A stretch of 64,000 bases of DNA from Phoebastria nigripes. Taxonomy: Eukaryota; Chordata; Aves; Procellariiformes; Diomedeidae. The notes beneath the pieces were generated by a model that saw nothing but the letters and a program-made list of their open reading frames with translations, made no database searches and had not been told where the DNA came from. Numbering within the stretch: the stretch's first letter is position 1; each line of letters starts with the position of its first letter. The translations under genes were made by a program, and so were the position numbers. The stretch is from NCBI GenBank assembly GCA_035582835.1, contig JAYKAV010002574.1, forward strand, positions 333,743-397,742, in the 5' to 3' direction. Shown piece after piece: positions 51,348 to 62,253 of this stretch.

Positions 51348-51681
51348 AAATTCAAAGTAATTTTAAGTAATGGTAGCAAAACTGTTACAGAAACATCAAC
51401 CTCTATGACTAACCAGGACCCCACAGAACTCTTTATCTTGCCAATTTTCCTGACTCTTATAGCAAGAAATTTTTATAATGAACATAGAGTACATTTATTT
51501 GTTGTTTATTCTGTCTCTAATGAAGTTGAGATTTTTAGATAGACTATGTAAAGTAACTTTTTATTAACATTACATCCTGTAGTGATGGTAGATACAAGTG
51601 TTCTGTTCCCCTGACTGATGCAGAAAAATGCTTAAAGAATATGCAGTATTTTTTACTGGTCTTCCTTTTTCTTCTCTCTCC

Positions 51682-51721
51682 NNNNNNNNNNNNNNNNNNN
51701 NNNNNNNNNNNNNNNNNNNNN
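51682..51721. other. Assembly gap (40 N)
   Basis: Forty consecutive Ns preceded by a T/C-rich sequence. The true length of the missing sequence is unknown. Confidence 0.99.
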
Positions 51722-53779
51722 TTATAATTTAATTCTAAAACGTAGGGTTAGTTAGTGACTTAAGGAGGCTTTTTTTAAGTTTTAGTTTGTGAACTGCCTG
51801 TCTGACAGGCCATCTGTTTCCCACTCCCCCTTAAGAACGCTGACTTCGGATGCATCCTCTCTAGTTTCTGTGCTGGAAGACAGACTTTTAATATTAAGAA
51901 GTGAGTTTCTAGATATGATGACCTGAAATGTCCATGCATTAAGAGTCATCAGTTTGACTAATGGCACACCATGGCTACAGATCATCCTAAGCACCTCTTC
52001 AAAGTGTCATTTTTCCAGCTCAGTTGATTTCTGACATATCTCACTTTATCAGCCATTGAACTGGAAATTTCATCACTCTTTTATGCCTTTTGAATTTTTC
52101 TTAGTATTTGTTTGTAATAGGTTTTATGGGTGATTAGTTGTGTGAATTGTGAGTATTTTTTGTGGACAGGAGATTTTCTTAATTTCTGCATATTGCACTT
52201 AGGCTTTTTAATCTACTTATTACATGTATCAGCTGAATTTGCTTTGTTCTTTTTCTATTAAGAGGCATGCAAGTACTATACCTAGTGCAAATTGTAACTA
52301 ATGTAATATTTACATTACTGAACAATTACAGATTAAAAGGAAATTATGATTAAATTAAAATTATGACACTTGCAGTAATGTAGCTATTCAGCAGCACTAC
52401 TTAGACATTATTTTCAGCAACTGTTGTCCTGAGAATAGGCACCATCTTGACTCGCAGCCCATAAAATCCTCTGTTCTTACTTCAGACAGAAGTTCAAGCC
52501 TGCTTCTTCTCCCAAAAGTCTTACAATTCTTTGACTGCCTGTGTTTATGTAGTAGTGTATCATGAAAGGAAATTTGTTCCCAATCTAAGCAAGTGTTCAG
52601 ACTGTGCTTGTATTAAGGGATCAATGTGGAAGGATCAGTGATTCTTAATTGGTAATAATGGTAATTAGTAATAAAAATAATAGTAATTCAGTAATAATAA
52701 TGCAGGCTTTTGAATGCAGCTGGGAATACTGTTGTTCATAGGAATGCCTAAATTGTTAGATTTAGGTGTTGGGAGGGAAGGTTGTGGTATGTAATATATA
52801 AGTTCCTTCCCTGGCTCAGTTTTGCTGGCCTTGGGGAGGGAAGGGCTCTTCTCGGAGCAGCGTGCTGTTTTCCTTACTGTTCCTTCTCCTTGTGAGGCTG
52901 AGTAGGAGAGGTCTTGTTTGGCTTTCCTTGTAACAGTATTTCGTAGTCTGTTACTGTTCTTCTGTGACAAAGAAATCTACTAGTTTTATCCTCTCATTTT
53001 TGAAACCTTTTCTATTCCAGCACTGTATATATTAAAATAATTACTCTTGTTATTCTCAGAACTAGTTCCATTTTTGCTTTGTATGTTTTCAGATGTCTAA
53101 AATGGATATACACATTGAAAGGGAATATAATACACACTATAGTAGATCCATAAATTGACCCAAGCAGTGACATAATCTTTTCTATACAATTATCTCTTCA
53201 TTTTGGTAACAAACGTCTTTTATTTCTTACCTTTGTACTACTTTGTGCCTATGTAGCTTTTTAGATCTCAAAGGGCATAAAATATTGAGGTATATTTAGA
53301 CTTCTTAATCAGTTACCTTGGTGTTCACTGAACCAGGTTTGATGCTGGAAGAAGGTTCTCTGAGTGAGAGGTGGGTAGGGAGCACTATGTACGTTAGGCA
53401 GGATTGCCATCCTGTTGCCAAACTGTAATAACCCTTTGGGGAACTCAGAGTTGAAGCTGCTGAATTAAATGCAATAATTTTCCATAACAGTTTAAAAGGC
53501 CTGCAGGCATGCTAAAGTTATAGTTGGGTGTTTTAGATAACACCCTGTAGCATGATCCTAAAGCCTTGTTTACATCTTGGCAATTAAAATATATACTACA
53601 TTTTATGTCTGTTGTACTTTTTGTATATTGCAGTGTAGAGCTTTAGTGTTGAGGCTTTTTCATTGTAAAAAAGGTAAGTAATTGGTTTTTTTTCCTTTTC
53701 ACTACAGTGACTTTATTTCATGTTGCAATAGGTGATGAAGAGGAACTGCTGAAAGGCTGTCCTGGGAAATTTTAAATAC

Positions 53780-53784
53780 AGTGT
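53780..53784. repeat. Target-site duplication, left copy (AGTGT)
   Basis: AGTGT directly before the LTR. It is identical to 54343-54347 directly after it. Confidence 0.85.
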
Positions 53785-54342
53785 TGTTGTGGTTTAACCC
53801 TAGCCAGCAACTAAGCACCACACAGCTGCTCGCTCACTCCCCCCACTCCAGTGGGACGGGGGAGAGAATCGGGAGAGTAAAAGTGAGAAAACTTGTGGGT
53901 TGAGATAAAGACAGTTTAGTAATTGAAATAAAATAAAGTAAAATAGTAGTAATAATAATAATAATAATAAAAAAATTATACAAAGCAAGTGATGCACAAT
54001 GCAATTGCTCACCACCTGCCGACAAATGCCCAGCCAGTCCCTGAGCAGCGATCGCTGTCCCCTGGCCAACTCCCCCCAGTTTATATACTAAGCATGACAT
54101 CACATGGTATGGAATACCCCATTGGCCAGTTGGGACAGCTGTCCTGGCTATGCTCCCTCCCAGCTTCTTGTGCACCTGGCAGAGCATGGGAAGCTGAAAA
54201 GTCCTTGGCTAGTGTAAGCACTACTTAGCAACAACTAAAACATCAGTGTGTTACCAACATTATTCTCATACTAAATCCAAAACACAGCACTATACCAGCT
54301 ACTAGGAAGAAAATTAACTCTATCCCAGCCAAAACCAGGACA
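53785..54342 (-). mobile_element. Solo LTR of an endogenous retrovirus (558 bp, ERVL-like)
   Basis: Bounded by TG at 53785 and CA at 54342, with exact 5-bp duplications AGTGT on both sides. Read on the minus strand it starts TGTCCTGGTTTTGGCTGGGA and ends GGGTTAAACCACAACA, an LTR type common in bird genomes. On that strand it shows a CCAAT box (from 54121-54125), a CRE-like TGATGTCA (54096-54103) and a TATA box TATATAA (54081-54087) in promoter order. A T-rich, AT-repeat R/U5 region and the degenerate polyadenylation word ACTAAA follow. The + strand (AAT)n run at 53948-53970 is part of the LTR. No internal viral genes lie next to it, so it arose by recombination between two LTRs. A 5-bp duplication fits class III (ERVL-like) elements; the family name should be treated as likely, not certain. 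Confidence 0.92.
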
Positions 54343-54347
54343 AGTGT
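54343..54347. repeat. Target-site duplication, right copy (AGTGT)
   Basis: Matches 53780-53784 exactly. Confidence 0.85.
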
Positions 54348-57300
54348 AAAACTTCTACCACTGCATCAGTCAGCTTTGTATCTGAGATTTCAGTCATCGA
54401 AGCTCCCACGGTGGCTTCGACTCTTGTGTGTGAATGTGCCCTGTGCTCTGTTTTGGTGTTTACACTTGGGCTTTCTACAACATTTAGAGTAAAAGAAAGA
54501 ATTTTGATAACTTACTTATTTTAATTATTATTTGTACGTACCTTATCTGACTTGGTAATTAAATATTGTGCTAAATGTGCTAATGATGTCAGAGGTCTTC
54601 AAAATAGCCTGGCATATAAGGGAAAGAGCTCTGTGGTCCCAACGACCTGGTCATGTACAAGAAATGCTTCTCTGGTTCTTCTGCTTCCCTTCTAAATTAA
54701 GTTAAAAGAAATATGTAAGAATTAGTTTCAAAGTGGACATCTCCTCTTTACGGTTTTGAACTGTTTTTAAAATTTGGAGTGACATTGGGAAAGTGCAGTC
54801 TGACTGAGGCTGCAGTCAGCTAAGCTATGTACACAAATGGGATGGGTGTGACTATGTAAGAGCTGACATGTCCGTTTGGTGATTAGCGTACACTTTCCTG
54901 TTTAAGCCAGCCAGGAGTCTGTAACATTGGAGAGATCACTGAAACGGTCATGGGAGATCCCAATGCTCAGCGACACAGATGAGCATCCTCAGTTTTTATA
55001 CTTAGAAAAGCATTAGACAGAAACTTGTAGTAGTGGCATGCACCAGCAAAATCTTTCTTGATTTTCTTCAGTATATGCAGGCCATTTCACGTTAGCATTG
55101 TAATACAACATGTAACAGTATTTAGCATGGCTGTTTTGACATCCTTTTGTGAGTGGGTGAGTTAGTAGTTCAATAGCTTTGTAAATATTGCTCTATGAAA
55201 ATTCTTTCATTTAATTGGAGCGAAGCTATTCGATGGACCGTAAATATTGACGTGGGCAAAAATTACTTGCAGATGAAGGCAAGTGTTTTTGTAACATGTC
55301 ACAAAATAAATTTAATTTTATTTGGTTTAAAATTTTAATCTGATTTGTCAAAAAAACCGTTCATGCGTCAAATTACTGTTGTGTTCCCTTGAGTTTGTAT
55401 TGTACTCATTACCAATATTTCATCTGAGCTTCTTCTAAGGTATAGTAAAAGAAAGCTAGTCAGTGCATTCGGGTAACTCCCCCTGGGATGCAGCTTTTGT
55501 GTTATAGGAAACAGAGGAGAAGAAAAAATGAAATATGTTCAAATTTGTGCAAGAGTGGTTCATTTAAATCTGAAGATTTGAGTGGGAAAACTTGTTACTA
55601 TTTTAACTACAGTGATCTTTATAAGAAAGGAGCTGAGCAGATGCAATAACTGACAGTTTGGGTTTTTTTCTTAAAATGTTTTTCTCAATAATTGAAAATA
55701 GTTCTCTAAAGTTGGGAGTGAGGGGTGTTTTTTTAAAAAAAAGGGAGGGGGGGGGGCGGAATTCATGATGGGACAAGTAAGTCCTGCACAGTCCTGGGAC
55801 TGTAAAAAAAATCGCACCGCAGTAATAAGACTTGTGGTTCAGATCTTGTAAAGCCATCTGCAAGTCTTCCTTTGTGTGACTTGTCATTGCTGGCATAATA
55901 CTTAAACGTTAACACTGATATCTGTTTCTGTATTCTGCAAATATGTTTGTGTTCTCTCTTTCTGTTTGTGTTCTGATCATGGTAGAGAACATTTATTTGT
56001 AGACAGATCTTTAAGATAGCTTTTATTCTGTCTCCTCCTTTCAGATATGTTTATTAATTCACTGATGAAATAATTTCAAAGGCATGAGCCTGAGGATTTC
56101 AAGTGTTTCCTAAAACTTGCTGAGAGATACTATTAATTTTTAAAGTTAAAGGTTTACTGAAGGTAAACAGGTGTTTTCTATAATGCCAGATTCAAAAAGA
56201 TCAGGTTCTTAATCTTACAGGATTTTTTTTTTTTCTTTCAAAAATGGCCACAAAAGATCCACTAGTCTTCATTATTGTGGCAGTGTAATCAATGCTAAAG
56301 TGTCTCCATAATGTGGTGCTATTAAACAGCTTGTATTTTTTTAACCTTTTCATTCTTTGCCTGGAGAGGCAATAGATAACCCAGAAAACTGCCTTTTGAA
56401 GTTTTATTGAATTCATTGACTTCCATGGGAAGCAGATCAGTACTTCCTCATGCTAGAGCATAGATTAAATCTTTGAGGATTTTAGCTTGGTATAGTAACA
56501 AAGTATTGTGCAAAGAAGGGTTTGGGTTTGTTTTTATTACTTTATAAAGGAGCTTGGAAACTTGGGAAAAAAAATCAAAATTATCTCATCTTTGATGATG
56601 AATAGTGTATGTCAGTTTTCCCATGGCACAATTTAGAGACATTAGGAATTAGTGGCCCTTTAAAGTCTTGAAACACTTAGATGAAAGCGGAGATATGCTT
56701 CCACATGAAGTCTTTACACTGCAAAAGAATACCTGTGTGTATCTGTTAATAATGATTTTTAAAATCATGATTCAGTTTGGTGTTAATAAAACACAAAGAT
56801 TATAAAATGTCTAGAAAATTATTTTTACATGGAAAGAACTTGCATTCATTAGTCGAACAAATATTTTAAAATCTGAGTGTTTCATACAAATAAAAAAGAT
56901 GTGCTACATGGGCATGCAGACATCTAAATAGTCATAAATTTAATAAACTATTCTGCCATAAAACTGAAATATTTGTACATGATTGATAAGAAAACCTAAA
57001 GTTTCTTTTTAACCACTTAACATTTGAAAATGTAATAAATATAAAAGAGAGTTTGCTTAAATGGAAGGCTTTGTAGCTTTGTCTTTTAGTCTAAATTGAG
57101 ATTCACACAGGTCAAGAAATGCAAGAGCTTTTTGGAGAATTTCAGAACAGAATGGTAAAAGACCGTCTGCCATTCACAAACTCGAATTACGGTTCTGTAG
57201 TAAATTAAAGAATCTCTAAAAATCTTTTCAGGAGTGACAACTAATTAGTTTGTTTGATATTAAATGTTTAAAATGAAATAGGTGAAGAGTTCTAAAGCAA

Positions 57301-58382
57301 CCTTGGTTTTGTTGAACAGAGTCCAAATGGAGTTGGCTGTTGCTTTGTGATGTGTGCTGTAAACTGTCATTTTAATTCTACATCACAAAGGACTTGACTG
57401 ATAGTACTTCCTAAAATAATCAGTTGTGGTTTTTAAGTACTTTAAATTGAAGGGAGCACCCAAGAGAAAGTTCTCCTTGAGACAAAGGAGAGAACCCTAG
57501 TATATAAGGTGTTAAACAAGAAATACCAAGGCCTCAGTTAACAGGTGCAGTTGCAAAGTATGAAAATCATCCAAACTGTTCTTCATTTAGATGTCTGGTC
57601 AGCTGTTAAAGGTACAAATTATATTTTTTATTTTATTTTAGCACTTTTCTTTAAAAAACAAAAGCAAAATTTCCAAACTATTTCTTACTCTGTCAGAAAT
57701 GTAGATATTTTGGTTAAGTGTGCAGGACCCGAGAGATGAAACTGAGAAGCCTTGTTTTGAAAACTAAGTTGAATGAAACAGTAAAGGAAAATAAATAGTA
57801 ATAGAAATAAGATTCTTACTGTAATATTTCTTAAAAACTTGAGGGAAGGAAAAACTATTTCTGACTGTCATTTACAAAACAAATAGTTACTTGCTTTCTA
57901 GCACTATATAGAATATACTGCCTTGGAGAAGCCTTCCTGCGTATCACCTATAACGTTTCTGTAGCTTGCTGTGAAATTATGTGTATATGTTCTTGATGAG
58001 AACAATTTTCATAGAATAGAAATGACAGTAAAAAGTTGTAGAAGTCTGTATATAAAAAACAGACATTAAAAACAGAAGTTTCTGACAAGCAGAAGGAAGT
58101 CAGACTTGCCATTAAAGCATGCATCCTTCTCAGAAAAACACAGCTTACCTACAGGTAGACTTCAGGCAAGTAACACGTTCTTAAAGCTGAAAAGCTACAT
58201 TTTTTCCACCCAGTTCTCAGTCTGCTTTTGATCTTCTAATCTGCTGTATAAAAATGAGAAGTATTGTGTTGTCGTTCACAAGAATTTCTTTGCTAATTTT
58301 TTTGATCAGGGTAGCTCGTGCATGAAGCTCTGGGAAGTCTTGCAAATGTTACAGAAGTGCGTCTCACCCATCGTTGATCAGA
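54348..58382. other. TENM3 5' intron sequence before the first coding exon
   Basis: AT-rich DNA with no recognisable repeat or coding sequence. Holds a G-run at 55746-55756 and an inverted repeat at 57343-57390 (11-bp arms CTTTGTGATGT / ACATCACAAAG with a 26-base loop). It is assigned to the intron because the acceptor at 58400 requires an upstream exon. Confidence 0.6.
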
Positions 58383-58400
58383 TTTTTCTTTCTCTTCCAG
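58383..58400 (+). promoter_or_regulatory. TENM3: 3' splice acceptor of the TENM3 first coding exon
   Basis: A long T/C tract ending in CCAG lies 145 bases upstream of the start codon. No AG dinucleotide occurs inside the tract. It is the strongest acceptor-like sequence near the exon. Confidence 0.7.
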
Positions 58401-58545
58401 ACAGTTAGGAAGCAATCACAGCAATTAGAGAACATTGTAACACATCAGCGGTTGTCTTTCTAATCTTGTTATAGGTGAATGTAAGCTGAATGTAGAGAAG
58501 ACTTCCAAATAAGCTGGACTGATGTGCACAGAGAAGGAATGAAGT
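58401..58545 (+). other. TENM3: TENM3 5'UTR portion of the first coding exon
   Basis: The sequence up to 58400 is a textbook 3' splice site: a nearly pure pyrimidine tract (TTTTTCTTTCTCTTCCAG) with a plausible branch-point region (GTTGATCA) just before it. That makes 58401 the best exon start. It also means the transcript starts in one or more non-coding exons further upstream, which I cannot identify. A second, weaker acceptor (TTGTTATAG, ending 58474) could shorten the leader by 74 bases. The segment contains four upstream ATGs, listed separately. The exon boundary is inferred from splice-signal appearance, not from transcript data. Confidence 0.7.
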
Positions 58546-58565
58546 ATGGATGTGAAGGAACGTAG
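58479..58565 (+). promoter_or_regulatory. TENM3: Upstream ORF cluster in the TENM3 leader
   Basis: Four ATGs precede the TENM3 start within 68 bases. Two are minimal start-stop elements: ATG-TAA at 58479-58484 and ATG-TAG at 58490-58495. The third (58522-58542) encodes six residues, MCTEKE, in the main frame and stops three bases before the main ATG. The fourth (58539-58565) encodes MKYGCEGT in another frame and overlaps the main start. The first three have poor initiation context (pyrimidine at -3). The fourth has G at -3. The main ATG has the best context (A at -3, G at +4). The arrangement suggests translational control by scanning and reinitiation; this is inference. Confidence 0.6.
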
Positions 58566-58777
58566 GCCTTATTGCTCCCTGACAAAGAGCAGACGGGACA
58601 AGGAACGGCGCTATACAAATTCTTCAGCAGAAAATGAGGAGTGCAGAGTGCCTACACAGAAGTCTTACAGCTCCAGTGAAACCCTGAAAGCTTTTGATCA
58701 TGATTCCTCTAGGTTGCTGTATGGAAACCGGGTAAAAGACTTAGTCCACAGAGAAGCAGATGAGTATACCAGACAAG
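58546..58777 (+). CDS. TENM3: Teneurin-3, first coding exon (residues 1-77, partial gene)
   Basis: Teneurins are large type II transmembrane proteins of neurons. They act in cell adhesion, synaptic partner matching and axon guidance (with latrophilins and in homophilic pairs). This exon encodes the start of the cytoplasmic N-terminal domain. The translation opens [17 protein letters not shown], has a basic cluster at residues 14-22, the family-typical [11 protein letters not shown] at 38-48, and [15 protein letters not shown] at 59-73. From memory of the family it fits TENM3 better than TENM2 (MDVKDRRHRSLT), TENM4 (MDVKERKPYRSLT) or TENM1, with only a few conservative differences from mammalian TENM3 (for example D18, E29, Y74). 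The start ATG has A at -3 and G at +4, and an in-frame TGA lies at 58540-58542, so no longer N-terminus is possible in this exon. The exon ends CAAG|GTAGGC at 58777/58778, phase 1. Reading through would stop at 58807-58809. The rest of the roughly 2,700-residue protein lies beyond the window. Confidence 0.95.
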
Positions 58778-58783
58778 GTAGGC
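58778..58783 (+). promoter_or_regulatory. TENM3: 5' splice donor after TENM3 codon 77
   Basis: CAAG|GTAGGC. The split falls after the first base of the Gly-78 codon, where homology to teneurins stops: residues after this point in the open frame (RRDVLIQSV, then stop) no longer match the family. GTAGGC is an acceptable though not optimal donor. Confidence 0.85.
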
Positions 58784-58926
58784 GAGATGTTTTAATTCAG
58801 AGTGTATAATTCATTAGTACCAAGTAACAAGGCATTCTTGCTGCGGGAAGAATATGTTATTATACCAGTTCCATCAGTTTTAGTAATACTCCACACACAT
58901 AGTACAATTCATTTGTATCTCCCTAA

Positions 58927-59092
58927 ATGTTTTACAAAGACGGGAAAGCATTGCGTACCATCTTTGAAATAAGTAATATATGATGCACAGGAAAGTTAAG
59001 TAAACTGGCCATGTTGGGCAATGGGTCAGTGACAACACTGCAGACTCAGGTGTGAAGTATTCAGGCCTTACAGTTTAAAAACTAGACCACCA
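58927..59092 (-). mobile_element. MIR-like SINE remnant
   Basis: Reverse complement of a core-SINE: ATGTTTTACAAAGACG, then GATGCACAGGAAAGTTAAGTAAACTGGCC, then GGGTCAGTGACAACACTGCAGACTCAGG and ACTAGACCACC. These align in order with MIR blocks 'cactttacaaa', 'gaggcacagagaggttaagtaacttgccc', 'cagtggcagagccagg' and 'ccactagaccac'. Diverged. It starts only about 150 bases after the TENM3 exon. Confidence 0.6.
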
Positions 59093-59479
59093 ACATAAAT
59101 TCAACTCATTAACAGATTGCCTAAAAGTTTGTCACTCCAATATACCTAAAATGTAAATAGATTCAAAATTAATAAAAATAAACAAATACAACTGTTCCAA
59201 GAAGGCCAAGCCCTATGAACAGGTTTGGGGAAATATAGTACTTGAAGATGAGCATACGAATAATGCATTAGCTCAGTGCCTTTATCTTTTAGCTCACAAG
59301 GGCAGTAACAGAGCACTGTACAGTGAGTAAGGTAAATTAGTTCACAATTAATGCATTTGGGTTTGTTGGGGGATTTTTTTAGTGGATATCAATGATATCT
59401 AACTGGATGCTAACAGGTTGCTAGAGCTCACTGTTGAATTTCTGAGTCCAGGACTGGAGAGATATGATAGATCTAAATA

Positions 59480-59608
59480 TCCATGGAGATGCTCAAAACA
59501 TGACTGGATATGGTCCTGGGTAACTTGCTGTAGCTGACTGTACTTCAGCAGAGGGTTTGAACTAGATGATCTCAAGAGGTCCCTTTGGACCTCAGTGATT
59601 CTGGGAGA
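59480..59608 (+). mobile_element. Old CR1 LINE 3' end
   Basis: CCATGGAGATGCTCAAAACA, TGACTGGATATGGTCCTGGG, AACTTGCTGTAGCTGACTG, CAGCAGAGGGTTTGAACTAG and ATGATCTCAAGAGGTCCCTT match the CR1 3' region 'cctggagatactcaaaacccgactggacacggtcctgggcaacctgctctagctgaccctgcttgagcagggggttggactagatgatctccagaggtcccttccaacctcaa'. It ends CAGTGATTCTGGGA, a decayed octamer. More diverged than the copies at 37, 46 and 48 kb. Confidence 0.9.
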
Positions 59609-62224
59609 TTGCACTTGGCTCCAATTAGGGTTAAGCATTTATGCATCACTTTTGGATTCAAAACTGTAGTCTCTGGAATTGGCATTTCTACATTTCCACA
59701 ACTAAACTACTTAATATAAGGGGGGGGGGGAAGTTATGAAATGTGTGGAGTACTGCAGCCCAGCTATCTAAAAGGATGAAGCTAGGCCAAGAGCTGTGTG
59801 AACCTATGCCTCAGTCTCCTGTATAAAGCTATCTTCTCTTTTATGAGGAAACAAGAATAGAGTTAGGGGTAGAAAAAGAAAGCTTCCTCCACGTGAGAAA
59901 GTCCTTAGTTTTAATTTTGGAAACGTTTAAAAATATTTTCCCCATTGGTGGTTTTTCTTTGTTCCAAGTAGAATAACTTTACATTAGAATTAGAGCTGAG
60001 CAGATGGTGTTGACTTTTTTGCCTACAAATGTTTGCAAGGGAAATAAAAATATTTCTCATAGGCTCATGTAGCTGAGGCTTGCTGCTACTGTAGTCTGTC
60101 TGCTTTCTGCTGTGTATTTTTGGTTTCTGTGATGTGTTGAAACTTCAGGTCATCAGTACTTTTTAGTTTTTAAGTCACTAGTCACCTTGATCTCATTACT
60201 TTAATGAGGTAAAATCAAGAGAATTTTTCTAAGACCTGTACTGTAGACACTTTCTTCATACTAGTGACAGAATTATATCAAAATAGGCACCATTTATTTG
60301 ATATACTATTGCTTGATAGAGTACTCTTCTTCTTAAATAGCAATAACAAGATGGAAGAAGTTATGTAGTCTGGCATGTCACATATGATGGTGCACTGGGG
60401 CTTGGGGTTTTTTTCCTCTTCATTTTCTTCAGAAAAGCACATAGTATTTAGCTAATACTTATTGCCCAATATGCAATAAATTACACGTCTGTAGGCCTAA
60501 AATGGCAGTCTAGGATGTGTAGTGTTGTCTTCACCTTTCAGTGGTCTTAGCACGGTCATCTGTGCCCGTTTGATTTTCCTCATTGTCCTTTCAATTCTTT
60601 TTGTATGGCTTATTGGCTTCCTCTAGTGCATGCTGGTTTAGTACCTTTGGGGACTACCTGCAGGTTTGATAGGGGCAGGTTATAAAGGGCTTGTTTTGCA
60701 GTCTTAGATAGTGTGTTCCTTTTGATTCATCTTTGACTGAGAGAATTTACTGCTTCTGGCATTGGAAGCATTTTGTGGAAGCGGTGTTCAAGGTCATTCC
60801 AAAGGTTTTTAAATAATATATAAAACATGCTTCCCTGTATTTGTTTTTTTCCCCTCTGTCTAGAAATAGAGTGCAGATATGTGGCTTTGACAGTCTAATT
60901 ACATTCTAGCCTGCTAAATCAACAGGAAATAAATCTATAAGCAAAAAAGGCAAGTTTTAATAAATAACTTTAATTGGAAATTAATTTTTAAAATTGATCA
61001 TGACCAGTCATGACCAGTGTTTCTTTTTCTTTTTGCCCAGACTGTGTAAAATAACAATATCAAATTTCCAGTGTCCGCTGGAAAGCTACTGGACCAGTTA
61101 CGTGAGTTTCTCGAATCTCTCAAATGTGGCACAATTTAAAAATGTCAGTGTGTTTTTATGGCTGATATTTGGGGGTAAAGCCCTTCAAAGCTTTCTGCTA
61201 ATGAATCGGAACTTTCCCACCTCTTCTTCCTTAGTGGTCTCAGTACATGTCTTTGTGCTTCCTGCTTCCCAAAATCCCATGGTAGAATTCAGAAAGGGAT
61301 GCTGCCGTAGGAGATAGGTGTGCCCTATTCAGTGGTAGCTTTATCCCAGGAGATCTTTACTTGTGGAGAGGAAGTTCTGCAATTGTCAGTTCTAGTCACA
61401 GAATCTTTCTCCTTGTCTGTTGAATTTCTGTTGCTTGAGATTAATTGCATAAATAGCAATAAGAGCCTAAAAATGCATATGTTTGTCATTGTAATTCTAA
61501 AAACAACATTTAAAACATACAATAAAATATTTGAACATGAAATTATTATATAACTGGGATTATCTTGTAATTTTGAAACCCAGTTGACAAGACTGGAAGA
61601 GCGGGTATGTTTCTTTAGGAAATTGTAACTTCATCTAGGCAACATGCTTTCAGTTAACATCAACCAGAGATAAAACCTACTGTGGTCTCCTTCCCTTCTT
61701 CTCAAGCCCCTTCATCTGTTGCAAGTCTGGTTTTGTTTTTAAACTCTTTAGATGAGGATTATTTAGCCTACTATTTTTAGAACTTCTAATTTAGTTAGTT
61801 ATTTTCACTTTGTTGTTAATCCCCACGTAAGATTAAAAAAAATTGGTAAGCCTGTGAATAATTAAACTCAGCACATAGCCATGTAAACGAAGACCATGAG
61901 CTTTTTTCTTTAAAAGTATTTTTAAGCTAGATATTCAATTTTATATTGCATGTTTGAGAAGATACCTAATCTCATCCTTGACAACGGATGAAACACCATG
62001 AAGGTCTACTTACTTTCCAAGGTGTGATGATACGATTGTTCGCGTTTATATGTTAGGGAGGAAGAAGACACCTATTTTCTTATGCTTCGAAGTATCCAAC
62101 TACAATGAGCAGCCTGATTTAAATGTACAACTTCTCTAAGTGAATTCAGCGCCTAAATGCTTGTATTTTGGAATATGCCCAAGTATCTTGCCGAATTCAG
62201 GATTAAAGCTGACTGTATAAAGTT

Positions 62225-62253
62225 GAATTTCTCTCTTGTACAGAGAGAAATTC
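62225..62253. repeat. Perfect hairpin in TENM3 intron
   Basis: GAATTTCTCTCT, loop TGTAC, then the exact reverse complement AGAGAGAAATTC. A 12-bp stem with no mismatch. Confidence 0.85.

Larger units (their letters stand above)
49207..53779. other. Non-coding DNA with an assembly gap
   Basis: No gene recognised. 50510-50830 is another C/T-rich stretch. Contains a 16-C run at 51332-51347 and the N gap. Confidence 0.6.

Noticed and set aside
53800..54187. Open frames inside the solo LTR
   Set aside because: LTRs do not code; peptides are fortuitous, including the Leu-rich one from the (AAT)n stretch.
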